Shown here: piece after piece, positions 12,518-24,788 of the stretch
Layout of the letters: every line of letters begins with the position of its first letter
Position numbering within the stretch: the first letter of the stretch is position 1
Assembly: GCA_934047225.1 (NCBI GenBank)
Contig: OW203992.1
Span: forward strand, 20,263,501 to 20,327,500
DNA: 64,000 nucleotides
DNA from: Ypsolopha sequella
Lineage: Eukaryota > Arthropoda > Insecta > Lepidoptera > Ypsolophidae
Direction of reading: 5' to 3'
The notes under the pieces: model-generated
Told to the model about the DNA's origin: nothing
What the model saw: only the letters and a program-made list of their open reading frames with translations
Databases searched by the model: none
Made by a program: the position numbers and the translations under genes

Positions 12518-15500
12518 TCATTGCGCGGCTTGTTGGTCAGGTTTCGCTTTGGTTTTAGCGGAGTGCCTCTCGGTGGAGCAGTGTATGACGAGCAGCGAGG
12601 CGGCCACACGTGCCGTCAACTCCGCCTGATTTAGCTCGTGGGCCCACGGCACGCGCCCCCACCGGTGCAGCTGGGAACATTTACATTCATTCTATATGAA
12701 ACGTATACAGGCAAAACATTGTATGTCACAGAAACGAAAACTCTTTATTTGACATTCCTTGTAGTACGGATTATTAGAAAGTACTCATTTGTGGGGGACT
12801 CTCACAGCTTTTGCACGTTTTGTAAATTGCAGATAAAAATATGCAGGAAAATCTAAGTTTTGCCATATTTTACTTGACTTTGGATTTTACAGTACCCACT
12901 GAAAAAGTTTTATCACGGTAAAAAAATTCAGTTAAGAATCCTGTATATTTAATTGATAATAATGACAGTAGATATGGAGGAGTTACCTGATGTTCCTCCT
13001 CGAGGCGCGCCAGCATGACGCCGTCCTTGGGGTCGAGTCGTCGCTCTACACACGCCAACATCAGCACTGGGGATTTGAGAGCTTCCACTCCGAAGCACAT
13101 GGCTGCAAAAATGGGACAGGTTATCATGGCTGAACATATTGTTCAATAAAATTTCGATGCTTTTATTTTCTTTTTTTTGGTGCTGTTGCTAAATAATATA
13201 ACTTCGGGCAATATTAGAAAATATTCTGTTAAATTACATAAACTTCTATACTGTAAATTTTATCCTTAGCCGTTTTATTGAACCCGATTACAAATATATA
13301 CATATACACAAATTAGCCTTTCACCCGCGGCTCCGCGACCAGGTCAATACGATGATACAAACATACAAAAAATGTAGTTTTGGCCTCAGTACAATACCAA
13401 TAACCCATTTACTTGTACCGATTTCGAGAATTATTTAAAAAATATCAATGTCATGGTGTGAGTGACGTTGGATAGGTCTTTCAAAAATATTGTGGGTGTG
13501 TCAAAACCATTTTTCGATTCATGGATCCGTTTGCGAAATATTAAGCTTTAAAGAGCTAATTTTTGTTAGAGTAAAGACCACAGAACATTTAAATGTTCTG
13601 AGGTAAAGACTCCCCCCCCCTGCCAGCTAAACAGCTATTTTTAGATATATGAAAAAATTCACAGCAGTACAGTATAATATAACGAAGTTAAAGGAAAACT
13701 ATCACAGGTAAAGCCTACAAGTTAATGAGCAATAGTCAACAAACTTGAAACTTTCGTACAAATTCCTTTGAAAATTACTTAGATGAAGTTGTTAGTCCTG
13801 TAAAGCAGGTAGTAAATATAAGTTTATGAACCTTCTAAGCCCGCATATTGTGATAGGCAACTACGGAACCCAACGTGCGTGGCCCGACACGCAATTGGCC
13901 GGTTTTTATTTTAATTAAAGCTGTAACAACAATTTACATGAGGGTGCCACTGAGCAAATAAAACAGAGGGTGCTGCGAACCGTATTCCTTTTATCACTAT
14001 TAACACCGATTCGGCGCAACACAACTTGACTTTAATTAACAGGACTAAACTTAATTTAGGTGTTTTGTCCTTTTCTTTCTGTATCGAAAAGACAAAGACG
14101 GGACGCTCAAAATAAAGTTAGTCTACTCAGTAGAGTTGCGCCGAATCGACATCATTATCTATTTTTAACCAGTCTTATTCCATAGGCGCGATCGCGCTCC
14201 ATCTCTATTGTTCTTCAATTATTATGGACAATCGTCACCCGAAGGGATTGAGAATTTGAGATGACTTTATCTTGTAGGCATAGATTAGACTAGGGATGGG
14301 GAAACTACGGCCCGCGGGCCATCTCTGGCCCGCGAAGCGTTGAAATCCGGCCCGCGACCATCAAACAAAAATCAAGTGAAGTTTTCGTATTGTTAGAAAT
14401 TTCGCAGCTAACTTGAAAGTTTAATTTAAATTTGCAATTTCTTCCTTATTTCAATAGTTATTTTGTAATATTGCTCAATAAATTTCAGAAAATTATTTCA
14501 GTAAATAATATAGCCAAAAATGCAACAACTTGGCCCGCCATATATTTCGTTAGTAAATATTAGCACGCGAAGGAAAAGTTTCCCCATCGCTGGAATAGAC
14601 GTAAAATATGAAACTTTCATACCATTAAGAGAGGCAAAGTCATATGACAGTAAATGCCTGGCCAGAGCAGCTCGTGTCTCGGTAGTGACGGGAGGAGGCA
14701 GCAAGTCTTTAGAAACCTCCTGTTTCACATCAAACCTCTTCTGGAACCATTCCAGAATTGGGCCCCACTTCTCTTCCTGAACTGCTCGTAATTCTTCTTC
14801 TTCCTGTGACAGAAAAAAGGTTGAGCAATGTGTACATCCTGTTAAATTGTGCTACACCAAACTGATATCAATGTCTGACCAATTTTTTTAATTAACTTCG
14901 TTTTCATACCTTTCATATATAGTTTTTAAACATGTAAACTATTTTATTGGTCTCTGAAATTTTCACCTGGCCAAGTGACTTCAGCGAGCTGGAAAGGTAC
15001 GTGATTGTCGAGAAAAAGAAATGTCACAAAAGAAGTGTCACTAGGGATGCAAATTTGAAAAAAAACATTTTTCATGAAAAAAAAACATGAATAAAAACCA
15101 GGCACCATTGTTTTTTTTCTAAATAAGGTTTTTTTTTCAGACAAACAAATAATACGACAATAACGGTTTTTCGTGCTTTATTTATACAAGATGACTTTTT
15201 GATCATCGTCCAAATTCATACTGGAGGCTTGGCAAGTGATCAGCATCATGAATCAGTAACAATTTTTGTGAAATTCATATAATGAAATTTCGACTTCCTA
15301 TAGTAATTTACTCCAAGTCCTGAGTGAATCACTATGGGCGGTCGAAATTTCATTTTATGAATTTTACAAAAATCGTTATTGGTTAATGATGCTGATCACT
15401 TACCAAGGCTTAAGTATGAATTTGGACGATGTTCACAAATTCACCTTGTATAAGTAACTTAAAACTAGGAACATTGAAGTAAGTATGTAACTAAATTATT

Positions 15501-17966
15501 CTTAGTACATGCAAAAAAAAAACTTTGAACTTATTCATTAGAAATTCAGTATCACTATCAACACTAGTTCGGTCAGCGTCAGAATTTTCTGGTTCTTCTT
15601 CTGTCTCGTCTAAGTCTATTATTTTGTCCAAATCCAAAACTGTTTCTTTTTCTGGTTCTTCTGGTATTGCAAGCAAAAGATTTTGAGATTGCAATTTTAA
15701 ATTGTGAGCAATAAAGTCTAAAACAACCGTATAAAAGTATTAACTGCCTTGCAAATTTTGAGATTCTGTACTTATGAAAAAAAACATACCCCAGAAAAAA
15801 AAACTGTTTTTTTTTTACGGTTTTTTTTTCAGGATTTTTTTCAAGACAGAAAAAAAAACGTTTTTTTGCAACCCAAGTGTCACATCATTTCTAGCTATAA
15901 ATTTTAATTTAGGACCTAATCTTTAAAACAGTCAGTTTCATGTTGATGTCTCATAGTTTTTGAGATCTTATGTAACAAACCAACAAAATTTCACATTAGT
16001 TCAATTTCACATACTGATATCATAAACAGGGTTTTAAAACTAGATTCCTTGGGGCTACCTTAAATCCTGTAAGATAATTTTAAAGATACCTACTTGTAAA
16101 ATGTTTTTCTGTCTGTCTGTGTGTATGGTCGCGCGCGATTTACGTTTTAAACTACTTATAGCATTTTGTTGGGAATATTACTGGTTAGTTTAATGTCATG
16201 CGAGTAATTTAATGTACATAATTTTTATAAAAATAAAACAGCCATCTATATAAACTTATATCTTTCTATATTTTAAGTTTTCAAAGTTATATAATGTCAC
16301 TAATTAATGGTGTTACATATCTTTTACAAGCACTGTGAAGATTAAGTAGTTCATGGGGTGTATGAATAAAAGGCTATGCACAATTTGCACACTCAACTGA
16401 GTCATGCATTAGTTAGGTGGTCAGCACAGAGAAAGTCGCAAACTAAAGCTAATGATGTAACATCATACTCACACCTGAATAGTAGAAAATTGTATCAGTG
16501 GCTAGATAATCTAACAAGTAACTGGTGATATCATGAGACGTCAATTTTCCAGGGTTGTCCAGGGCTGTGTTGCATAGAGCTGTCTGGAGAAAAATAAAAA
16601 GTTTGTAAAATGTACTGATTTCATTCAACATACGGTTTGAAAAAGTAATGGAGTATACAAGCGTAATTCAACAGGCTCCAAATAGAGCCAGGAATGTGAC
16701 GTTAGTGGTCCAAAATAATAAGACCCCTGATCCCACCAATATTGTTCTTAGCCATTGTCTAATTATGATAGATTATTTTCTTAAATAAAAAATGGACTTC
16801 CGCAATAGGAGTACATACACTCTGTCTTAAAATTTCAAGGTCTTTTCTTTGACTTTGTTTGACATCCAGAGATAAAATTCCAGCAGCGTTTGCTATCACA
16901 CTGTGAGAATGTGAGCCAGACACCCAATTTCTTCTAAAGATTATCCTAGATCTTCATTCATTTTGAGAAAAATATTGATTTGACCCCTCCGAAGTTGGTA
17001 TTGATGTGGTCCCAGCAAACAGCAATTAGTTCCAATGGAATCTGCCTTTTGAAGTAATATTTCAAAATTGTTTCATTATATATTTTTAAAAGAAGTAAAC
17101 TTTTGATGGATTCTGTCCAATGATAGCGCTTTTGTCCGAGCCATGGACTGCTTTTGCTGCTGTTTTAGAGTCAGATGACATTGTAAAATTAAATTTCATG
17201 ATACATTCAAGAGATTTGAATAATTGCATATTTAGGTATCGCTGGCACCACATGCTAATTAAAACTGCAAAAATCAACTGACCGACAAGTGACATCACAT
17301 ATGTCTGCATCAAGTGCTATGCAGATTAAAAACAATGGATTAGGATCTTACTTACCATTTCGTATTTTTGCAACACATTACATGCTGAACACATTACATG
17401 CTGAATCGATGCCGTTTGGCTCTATTTTAAAGAGCTGGGCTGGCTAGGGTAACTGACCAGGGGGAAGTGTACAATACTCACGGTAGCGGAGAGTCCGTGC
17501 AGGACCATTAATCACCACCACTTCGAATTTAGAATTTAGAATTACATGCTGAATATCCCAATCTTCGATATTCAACTATATTTAGTTACAGGAATAAAAA
17601 TAGATGGTTACCAAGTGCATTGTAGGCTGTGTGATAACTTCAGTCTGCGAGTCCCATTCAGCGGCGATACAGCGCGCCAGAGGCTCACTCTCCACTAGCA
17701 ACACCCGGCCGTTGGGTGTCTTGAGCCGCCGGTGATCCAGCGTCACTTCCCACTTACTGTCGGTCTGGACGATCCCGGTGCCCTTGTAGAATCTCTTCCG
17801 AGTTGCTAAAATAGTAAATAACCCGATGTCTAACATTTTTCAGATAGTCTAATAAGTTGTAATCTTGGTGTTTTGAAAACATACCATAATTTTGGAAACG
17901 ACCATAATTTGGAAACCGTGTCTTCAATAAATGAGAAAACGTGTTTGTTCCTAGTTTTAGTAGCAT
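12518..17966 (-). CDS. ATPAF2: ATP synthase F1 assembly factor 2 (ATP12)
   Basis: Six coding exons (17966-17885, 17805-17612, 16583-16473, 14803-14623, 13102-12987, 12670-12518) total 837 bases, 278 residues plus stop, close to the usual length of the family. ATP12 is a chaperone in the mitochondrial matrix that binds the F1 alpha subunit before it assembles with beta. The first 25 or so residues contain Lys/Arg and no acidic residues, as expected for a mitochondrial presequence. Family hallmarks are 'KRFYKGTGI' near the start, 'LDHRRLKTPNGR', 'LVESEPLARCIAAEWDSQ', 'EKWGPILEWF' and 'RLEEEHQLHRWGRVPWAHE' near the C terminus. The exon 3 donor is best placed at GGT|gtgagt, which keeps the frame. 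Introns carry several MITEs and two hAT elements. The reading frame is intact. Confidence 0.95.
13853..13915 (-). repeat. Fragment of the 'ccggccaagtgcgagtc'-type repeat
   Basis: Contains 'actacggaaccc' and ends 'ggccggtttttatt', the inverse of the head seen at 3641. Lies in an ATPAF2 intron. Confidence 0.45.
14009..14148. repeat. Foldback MITE, copy 1 of a three-copy family
   Basis: Ends 'gattcggcgcaac' and 'gttgcgccgaatc' are perfect inverted repeats; inside are 'aggactaaactt' and related segments. Related copies are at 23842-24000 and 33925-34060. Located in an ATPAF2 intron. Confidence 0.7.
14291..14592. mobile_element. Non-autonomous hAT element, 302 bp
   Basis: Ends TAGGGATGGGGAAACT and, reverse-complemented, CAGCGATGGGGAAACT. 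Flanked by 8-bp duplications GATTAGAC (14283-14290) and GAATAGAC (14593-14600), 7 of 8 matching. Several GGCCCGC motifs lie near the ends. The element finishes about 30 bp from the ATPAF2 exon 4 donor at 14622. Confidence 0.85.
15042..15875. mobile_element. Non-autonomous hAT element with nested MITE
   Basis: Begins TAGGGATGCAAA and ends with the inverse of TGGGTTGCAAA. The 8-bp target duplication AGTGTCAC is perfect (15034-15041 and 15876-15883). Poly-A/T runs line both ends. A foldback MITE (15182-15453) is inserted inside. A minus-strand frame at 15491-15694 encodes an acidic peptide rich in Glu, Asp and Ser; I do not recognise it and cannot call it transposase. Confidence 0.85.
15182..15453. 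repeat. Foldback MITE nested in a hAT element
   Basis: Nearly the whole segment is an imperfect inverted repeat: 'ttatacaag', 'catcgtccaaattcatact' and 'aagtgatcagcatcat' recur inverted on the other side of a short centre near 15320. Confidence 0.7.
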
Positions 17967-20180
17967 TATATTGTAGGTATATTTCTGACTTTCTACAATA
18001 AAATGAAGAAAACGATAATAAACCAACCAAACCCGAAAAAAATTATAATATAACCTATCAATCAACAGAGGTGCGTTCAAAAACTAACTCACATAGTACA
18101 AGAGTAACTGTCATAGAGTACATTATATTTAGTGCTCTCCGGTGACTGCCCTACTCATACTTATTTGTATTCTTTGCATATTCTAGCCCCAAGTCTAAAC
18201 ATCAGGGCCTCGTTCAGTTTGATGGTCAGGTGACGCATGCCTAAACTTCTATTGAATACTGTCAGGTTAGGTGTATATCAGTGGTTATCATATCAAACTG
18301 AACGCAGCCCTGGTTAAAAATTACTTTCTCGTAAAAAGAGACTTGTCGTTAAAACCTGAGTCGCCATACGAAGTTTATGAACGCTCCTCTCGTGGGTACG
18401 TTCCGTGGTTCGTGGTAATGGTCACATGCACATTATTGTGTATATATGATATACTGGCGTATATCCTAAGTATATGTATGCAGCACACTGCATCAAAAAT
18501 TTATTTCCTTCCTTGGTTGTTGTTATTTTCAATACGGATTTGACATCGTAACCAACCAATGATGTGTCAAATTGACAACTTTGTACTTCTGGTGAAAGAC
18601 TCGAACAGAACACGTTTTTCACAACATCAGAAAATACAATGATCTCCAGATTATTATTACGTAGCTGCCGTTCCCCTACTTCCATACTGTTCGATATTTA
18701 AAATTTTCATTCCTTTTCTCTTTTCGCGCGCTTTTTGATAGGTGAAGAAAAATAACCTTGACACATCAGTGGTTGGTCACGATCGATGTCAAGTCAAGTT
18801 TATTTGATTTGTGTACGTAACCGTCTTACCAAGGATAGCTGAGCGTGATGAACTTGTTTGATTTCATAATCATCCCCGGAGTCTGACTCTGATTATTTCA
18901 TGGAAATTTTCTATTGTCTTTGGGCTAGGTTGTCTGTCTTGTCTATGAAAAATTTTCTCTTTGTTTCAAGCGTTGCCATATACGGATTTGTCCGTATTTG
19001 TACGGATTATGGGGGTCCGCAATGGATGAACTATGAATACGGATTTATCAACGTCAAACAGTCTCTTTTTAAAAAGCCGATACCAGGAACACTTGTATTT
19101 TTTTTTCTCTCTGTCTTATATTTTTAAATTCCATCCATCCATCAGCCTAAAATATTACTTAAAGTACAGGAAAGATATTTAATTTCATGGTAGCACTACA
19201 GGACATCTTTCAACTCATTCTCGGGATGACCGCCGCGTCACTGCATACAAAAAAACTGTACAAAATACACAGAGCCGCGCTCACAATTGGATGTATACAT
19301 GAGGGATTTGTGGGGAGTCAGGCAGGTCCGTGTCCAGGGGGGGGAAGGGAGGTCATAACCCCCCCAAAAAGCCTTAGCATGTTCCGAAAAAAATATTTTC
19401 ATAAAAATTTGTTAAAATAAAACATATTTCTATATAATTAAATAAATATTCCCCCGATGATCCCCCTGTTTTGAAAGTTGGCCTGTGGAGAATCCCTACC
19501 GTAATCGTGAAACAGGTAAAAGTACGAGAAGTTTGTCTTCTTCTTTTCTATGCCAGATGAGAGAGAAGGGTTATTGATCCAATCTTCCATAATTTCATTC
19601 GCTCACTTCCTTTTAGACACTAAACTATATTATGGCAACAATACGGAAAATACGGAATCCGAGCCTTTAGGAACTGGCAACACTGTTTGTATGTGTAAAG
19701 TGAAAGATTACGAATAATTTGTTATTTAATTGAATTATCCTGTTTTGTGCTGTGTATTTGTGTTGTTTTTGCATTAATCATTATATTTGTTTAATTGTGA
19801 CCATGTGTTCTATGGATTTTGGTTTCTAAGTGCGAAAACCCGTGGTAGATAATTTTCTAGGACACTGAAGTGACGCGCGCTACCTTGTCCGAAAGCCAAT
19901 AACAAGCTATAAATAAACTTGCTACTGAAAGCAATTTAAAAGCTCTAACTTTCATCCTTTATTTGTGATGTACCCGCATCCCATCAGCGCGGACGAAGAT
20001 CAGAAGAAGATATTGATACCGAGTGTGAGACTTCTACACTCGAAAAGAAAAGGAATATTCATACACCCCACGGCTATGTACAGAAATAGTACACAGAGCT
20101 GCTGCTTGAGTCTCTGTGCACCGTTAACGACGAGAAGATTGTTTGGGTAGAGTATTGTTGTTAGTAGTATAAGGAAGAAG
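17967..20180. other. Divergent promoter region of ATPAF2 and MAF1
   Basis: Separates two gene starts that point away from each other. Candidate promoters cannot be placed from sequence alone. Short repeats occur: 'tacggattt'-type near 18973-19045 and G- or C-rich tracts near 19337-19365. No coding exon is supported; 5' untranslated exons of MAF1 may lie here. Confidence 0.45.
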
Positions 20181-23100
20181 ATGAAACTCTTGGAGAGTGG
20201 CCGCCTGGAGGCTCTGAGCAGTGCGCTCTCGATCCTCAACGGCGACAGCGTCGTGCAGGGCCGCGTCGAGAGCTACAGCTGCAAGATGGCTGGCGGAGAG
20301 AAAGCCTTCTATAAGAAGTTCACAGCTGATGGTGAAACATCCCGGGACTTGCAAGCTTTGTCACCTCCTGAGGGAGTGGCTAACAGGTCAATATTTAGTT
20401 GAAATTTAATTTGTGAAATGCATCTTTCAATTATACCATGTATTCTTTCACAGGCTAAAAAATCTTTTCTTATTTGAATAACAAGGTCAATACACAGCTG
20501 AGTTGACTGACCACTTTTTATCTTGTAAATTGTTTAACAACAACTTATGACTCAGGCATATTATCATTAATACCCACATTCACTGACTGGTGTAGTGTAG
20601 ATATCTATATTAAAAATGTATTTTAAATGCATGTTTGTTCTAGAATTCTAATATTCTAATCAGTGGCGTGCATTTAATTTTTTCCCGAAAAAGCAATCAG
20701 AAGGTCAAGATTAACAATATGGAAAAAATTTAAATAACACTTTGAAAAAAAAAAGTTTGTATGATGCCAGGGTAGGCACTGCCTACCGTAGAGTGAACAT
20801 TTTCATACAAACTTTTTTTTGAAAGTGATATTTAAGTTTTTTTATATTTTTTTTATTGTTGAACTCGATCTTCCGATTGCTTTTCCGGAAAAAAGTGCTA
20901 TGCACGCCACTGATTCTAATGGCCAGTTGAAGAATTTGTTTGTTGAAAAGAATCTTACAGGTTATTTAAATTTTGTCTGCCAATCTCCAGATAATTTATA
21001 TTTTCAGCCGCAGTCTGTCTGGAGATGAGGGTATGCTGTGTGACACCATCTCCAGGAAAACTTTGTTTTACCTCATCGCAACACTTAATGCAGCTTTCCC
21101 TGATTATGATTTCTCAATGACTAAAGTAAGCACCATAAGTAACTATTGTTAGATTACACAATCAATATTCATTGTAGTGAGGTAACACTGCTGTAATTTA
21201 GGAGAGGAAGAAATGTACACTTAGCAACACAAAATCTAGCCCGAAGCAAAATTTTCATACAAACAAGGTAATTTCAAAGTCTAGGCTCTCTGTTAGGTAA
21301 CATTTTAAATGAGATCTGACTAGGGACTGCAAAACCAGCCAAAATAAAACCTAGTTCTTTTTTTCAGGTTTCTTATTAAAAAACCCAGTTTTCAGATAAA
21401 CTGGTATGAAAATTATGTTTTTTTATTCTTTGTATGAATTATATTTTTAAACTGCATGTGAAATTCAGGCCGCCTAAATCTTGCATTTTTAAATTTTTTG
21501 ATTAGAAATGTCCTTTTAAAGGAAACAAATATTCAAAATTTTAATATAAATGCAGATTTTATTTTAAAGAATTACTGGCTTTATGTGCTTAAGCTAAGTA
21601 GGTACAATATTAATCAACATATCAAAGTGATCAACTGAACATTAAATAAATTATAAGAATCACACACATGAATAGAAATAAATATTTATATTTCACTATA
21701 CTAAGCTTTTCATTTCATTTTTTACTATTAGACACGGGAAAAATTACAATTAGAGTATTTTCTCCTGTGACTAATAGTATAAAATTATATGAATAGAAAG
21801 TATTATAAAATACAACACCAACATTTCAAGTGAACATATTAAACTAATATAATATAACTTATACTGCGTTTTGTTTTTTGTAATAAGAAATCAAATTAAT
21901 TTGTGACGGCAAAAAAACAATTAAACGAATTAAATAATATGTTAAGCAATAATCTAGGCATCTATAATTATCCATATTGCAAACTCTTTAACATAAACTA
22001 TGAATTAATGAAAATAATAAAAAACCACAAACGTGAAAAATAAACAGGTTTTTTAATAATATAAAAAAAAAATATGGTTTTTGGATAAACTGGTTTGCAT
22101 TCCCTAGATCTGACAGCAGCTAACAGAGTATGGATAGTACCACCTAAGGTACCCAAGTGATCAGACAAGCCGTTTACACCGGAGACTGTAAATTTCTGAG
22201 TGTCTGGATAGCTGCCATCAGATCTCATATGAATCGTTTACTGACGGAGAAGAAAGTCTTCGAAATGGTATTAAAATGTAGCTTTAAGCTAGATTTAGCA
22301 CCTGCAAAAAAAAACCAAGAAATAAGTGAAGTGAGTGAGATCCAAAGTTTGATCAACCGATCAGAAGTCAGAATCTAAGATGCTAAAAACTACGAATCAA
22401 ACTTTTTTTAATTGAAATGTAACACGATTGACCAAACTTAACTAAATTAAAAAAAAAAACGAAGTTCCCCAAAATCTTAATTTTCTAGTATATTCTATGG
22501 AAAAAGCAGTTTCTAAAAGTGGTTTCATTTTTCTAAACAGATTTCAATAAAAAAAAATCTTTCCCGTGATCATGTCAGGGAATTATAGGTTTATTGTAAT
22601 GTAAATAAGTTTATTTAGCTGTTAAAAGAAAAAAATATGCATATGTAAAATTGTGCATATGTGCCTTAAAAACAAGTTGTGCATCCGTTAGCTATAAATG
22701 GTGATGAAAGTAAGGGGCTGTTTATTAAGTAAGGACAATTTCGGCCATTTTTGGCCCTTCTCACATAAGATTTCTTGGACACTCCTCCCCCTTCTTGCAT
22801 AAAAGATTTTACCTAGAGTTTTCCTACAAAGCGTTATTATAGTTAAAGCAGCAACTACTGCTGGTGACCCAGGCTGCATGCGTCTCACTCTGATCTTTCT
22901 GTCGTTAAGGGGGATCAAAGTGCGAATGTGTTCAAATATATACCTAAATAAATAATTACAATTATTATGACCAAAATTCTTTGAAAATATTCAAGGGAAC
23001 TAATTTGTTGTTATAATATCTTCAATTTGACCAAGTTTCAATTTGTTTCATTGCATTCCTAATTTATTAAATCTGATCTTGGTCTTAATTTGGTATTTAT

Positions 23101-24788
23101 TTAGTTAATAGTTTGTGATAAAAATATTAAATAAGCCCTCTCATTCCACATACTCTGTAGTTTTTTATATATTATTTTGACATGACATCTGTTATTTTTT
23201 TTTTTTTTGACATGACTGGCTTTTTAACGTCACCAACACTAAGAGTAGGATAGCGTATACAATTTTCAACGCATGCGACAGAGATGGCATTAGGACCCGT
23301 GTCGCGACCCCTAGTTTATGAACGCAGTCGGGCAGTAGTTCTACCCTTAAATCTCGTTAGAAAAGGTTCAGTTACACTAAAACAGGCGAAATTCAACTCG
23401 TAGTAAAATGTTACGTATGATTGGCTATTTCTTTTTTAGATTTTCGAAAACCCTCCTCCCCCTCGCGTAATTAATGAACGGGGTTCTTTACAGCGTGACA
23501 TAAATTTATGTAAAGATATAATTTATTTGTTAACAGAGTAGCGAGTTCAGTGCAGAGCCATCGCTCTCGTGGGTGCAGGGCGCGGTGGAAGCGGCCCTGT
23601 CGGCGGTGGGGGGAGCGCGCTGGCGACAGCTGCGGCCGGCTCTGTGGGCCGCCGTGGACGAGGAGGTGGCGCTGCCAGAGTGCCGCATCTACAGCTACAA
23701 CCCAGACCTGGCGAGCGACCCCTTCGGCGAGCCTGGCTGCCTCTGGGCCTTTAACTACTTCTTTTACAACAAAAAGCTGAAGCGCATCGTATTCTTTACC
23801 TGCAGAGCTATGAGGTTCGTTTCCAGCCATAATTGTGTCCTTTCGGTGTAGCACGATTTAACTTATTTGACAGGACTAAACTTGATGTAAGTGTTCTGTC
23901 CTTGTCTTTTCTATACAAAATAAAAACAACGATTTTGACGATATGCTCTCTTAAAATTAATTTTAGTCCTGTCAAGAAGTTAAATCGTGCTACACCGAAT
24001 CGACATCATTGTTGGGTATACGTATTGTACATATTTAATTTATAGAATTAGGCGCGTTACTTTGCGTAAGTCCATCATCATCTTATGGATATATTAATAG
24101 TTTGCAATATTCCGCTAAACACTCTTACCATGCTATTCAAAATGCAGACTCTTGAACCGCCCGCCCTCCCACAGAAAATGTATGCACTCTTACTCTCCCG
24201 CGTAAAACATGCACAAGCAAGCAGTACGAGCACAAATTAAATACCTATATAAAGCAATCTTAAAGAACAAGCAAGAAAACTTATCGACACCTGTTTCGCC
24301 TCGCACCCTCGGGATTTGTTACTCGCTCGGCCGCTCCGCTGCAACAGATGTGTTGCTCGCCCAGCCGCCCCGCAGAGTCGGCAGCAACTGATGTTGTTGG
24401 CCCGACCGCTCGCTCGACAGCACTAGTTGCTGCGAAGCGGCCGAGCGAGCAACACAACCCGGGGATGCCTCATTTAGAGGCAAACCAGGTGATGATAAGT
24501 TTTCTTACTTGTTATTTAGGATTGCTTTATATAGGTATTTAATTTGTGCTCGTACTGCTTGCTTGTGCTTGTGTCTTAGCAGATTATTATCTAATATACC
24601 CAATTACCCATCAGTTTTTAAGTACATATTTAACAATTTTGAACATAACTGTGTTTGTATTGATCACAATTCTTGTATAATCTTATGATATCTGTATGAT
24701 AACTTTAATTGCATCTTGTTTCAGTCCGGTTTGTGCTGTCGACTCAGGTGTAGACTTCGCCATGGACGAGGATGAGGAATATGATTAA
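20181..24788 (+). CDS. MAF1: MAF1, repressor of RNA polymerase III
   Basis: Four coding exons (20181-20386, 21008-21125, 23537-23814, 24725-24788) sum to 666 bases, 221 residues plus stop. MAF1 binds RNA polymerase III and TFIIIB in the nucleus and shuts off tRNA and 5S synthesis under stress or low TOR activity. The N-terminal block (residues 1-35, '[16 protein letters not shown]') and the conserved core ('[13 protein letters not shown]', '[14 protein letters not shown]', '[16 protein letters not shown]') are all present. The C terminus is a short acidic tail (DEDEEYD) and is shorter than the human protein, which has a longer acidic tail. The start is the first ATG of the family N terminus. 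Introns hold two hAT elements and two foldback MITEs; the frame is intact. Confidence 0.96.
20661..20912. mobile_element. Short hAT element in MAF1 intron 1
   Basis: Terminal repeats CAGTGGCGTGCAT and, inverted, ATGCACGCCACTG, with a perfect 8-bp target duplication ATTCTAAT at 20653-20660 and 20913-20920. At 252 bp with largely palindromic arms (aaacttttttt segments), it is non-autonomous. Confidence 0.9.
21321..22106. mobile_element. Non-autonomous hAT element in MAF1 intron 2
   Basis: Ends TAGGGACTGCAAAACCAG and, inverted, TAGGGAATGCAAACCAG. The 8-bp target duplication GATCTGAC is perfect (21313-21320, 22107-22114). Termini and A/T-run structure resemble the hAT at 15042-15875, so the two may be one family. 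No transposase frame. Confidence 0.88.
23221..23330. repeat. Dispersed repeat shared with 32095-32200
   Basis: 'aggatagcgtatacaat' and 'gtgtcgcgaccc' occur in the same order and spacing at 32112-32200. Both copies are diverged. Likely a fragment of an unclassified transposon. Confidence 0.55.
23842..24000. repeat. Foldback MITE, copy 2 of the three-copy family
   Basis: Inverted arms starting 'ttcggtgtagcacgatttaa' at the left and ending with its inverse at 23999; the inner 'gacaggactaaa' also pairs. Lies just after MAF1 exon 3. Copies also at 14009-14148 and 33925-34060. Confidence 0.75.
24211..24568. mobile_element. Foldback element with long inverted arms
   Basis: Almost perfect inverted arms of nearly 50 bp begin 'gcacaagcaagcagtacgag' and run inward through 'tatataaagcaatc'. 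The GC-rich centre has its own 'gctcggccgc' inversions. Flanking duplication is not clear. Located in MAF1 intron 3. Confidence 0.75.
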
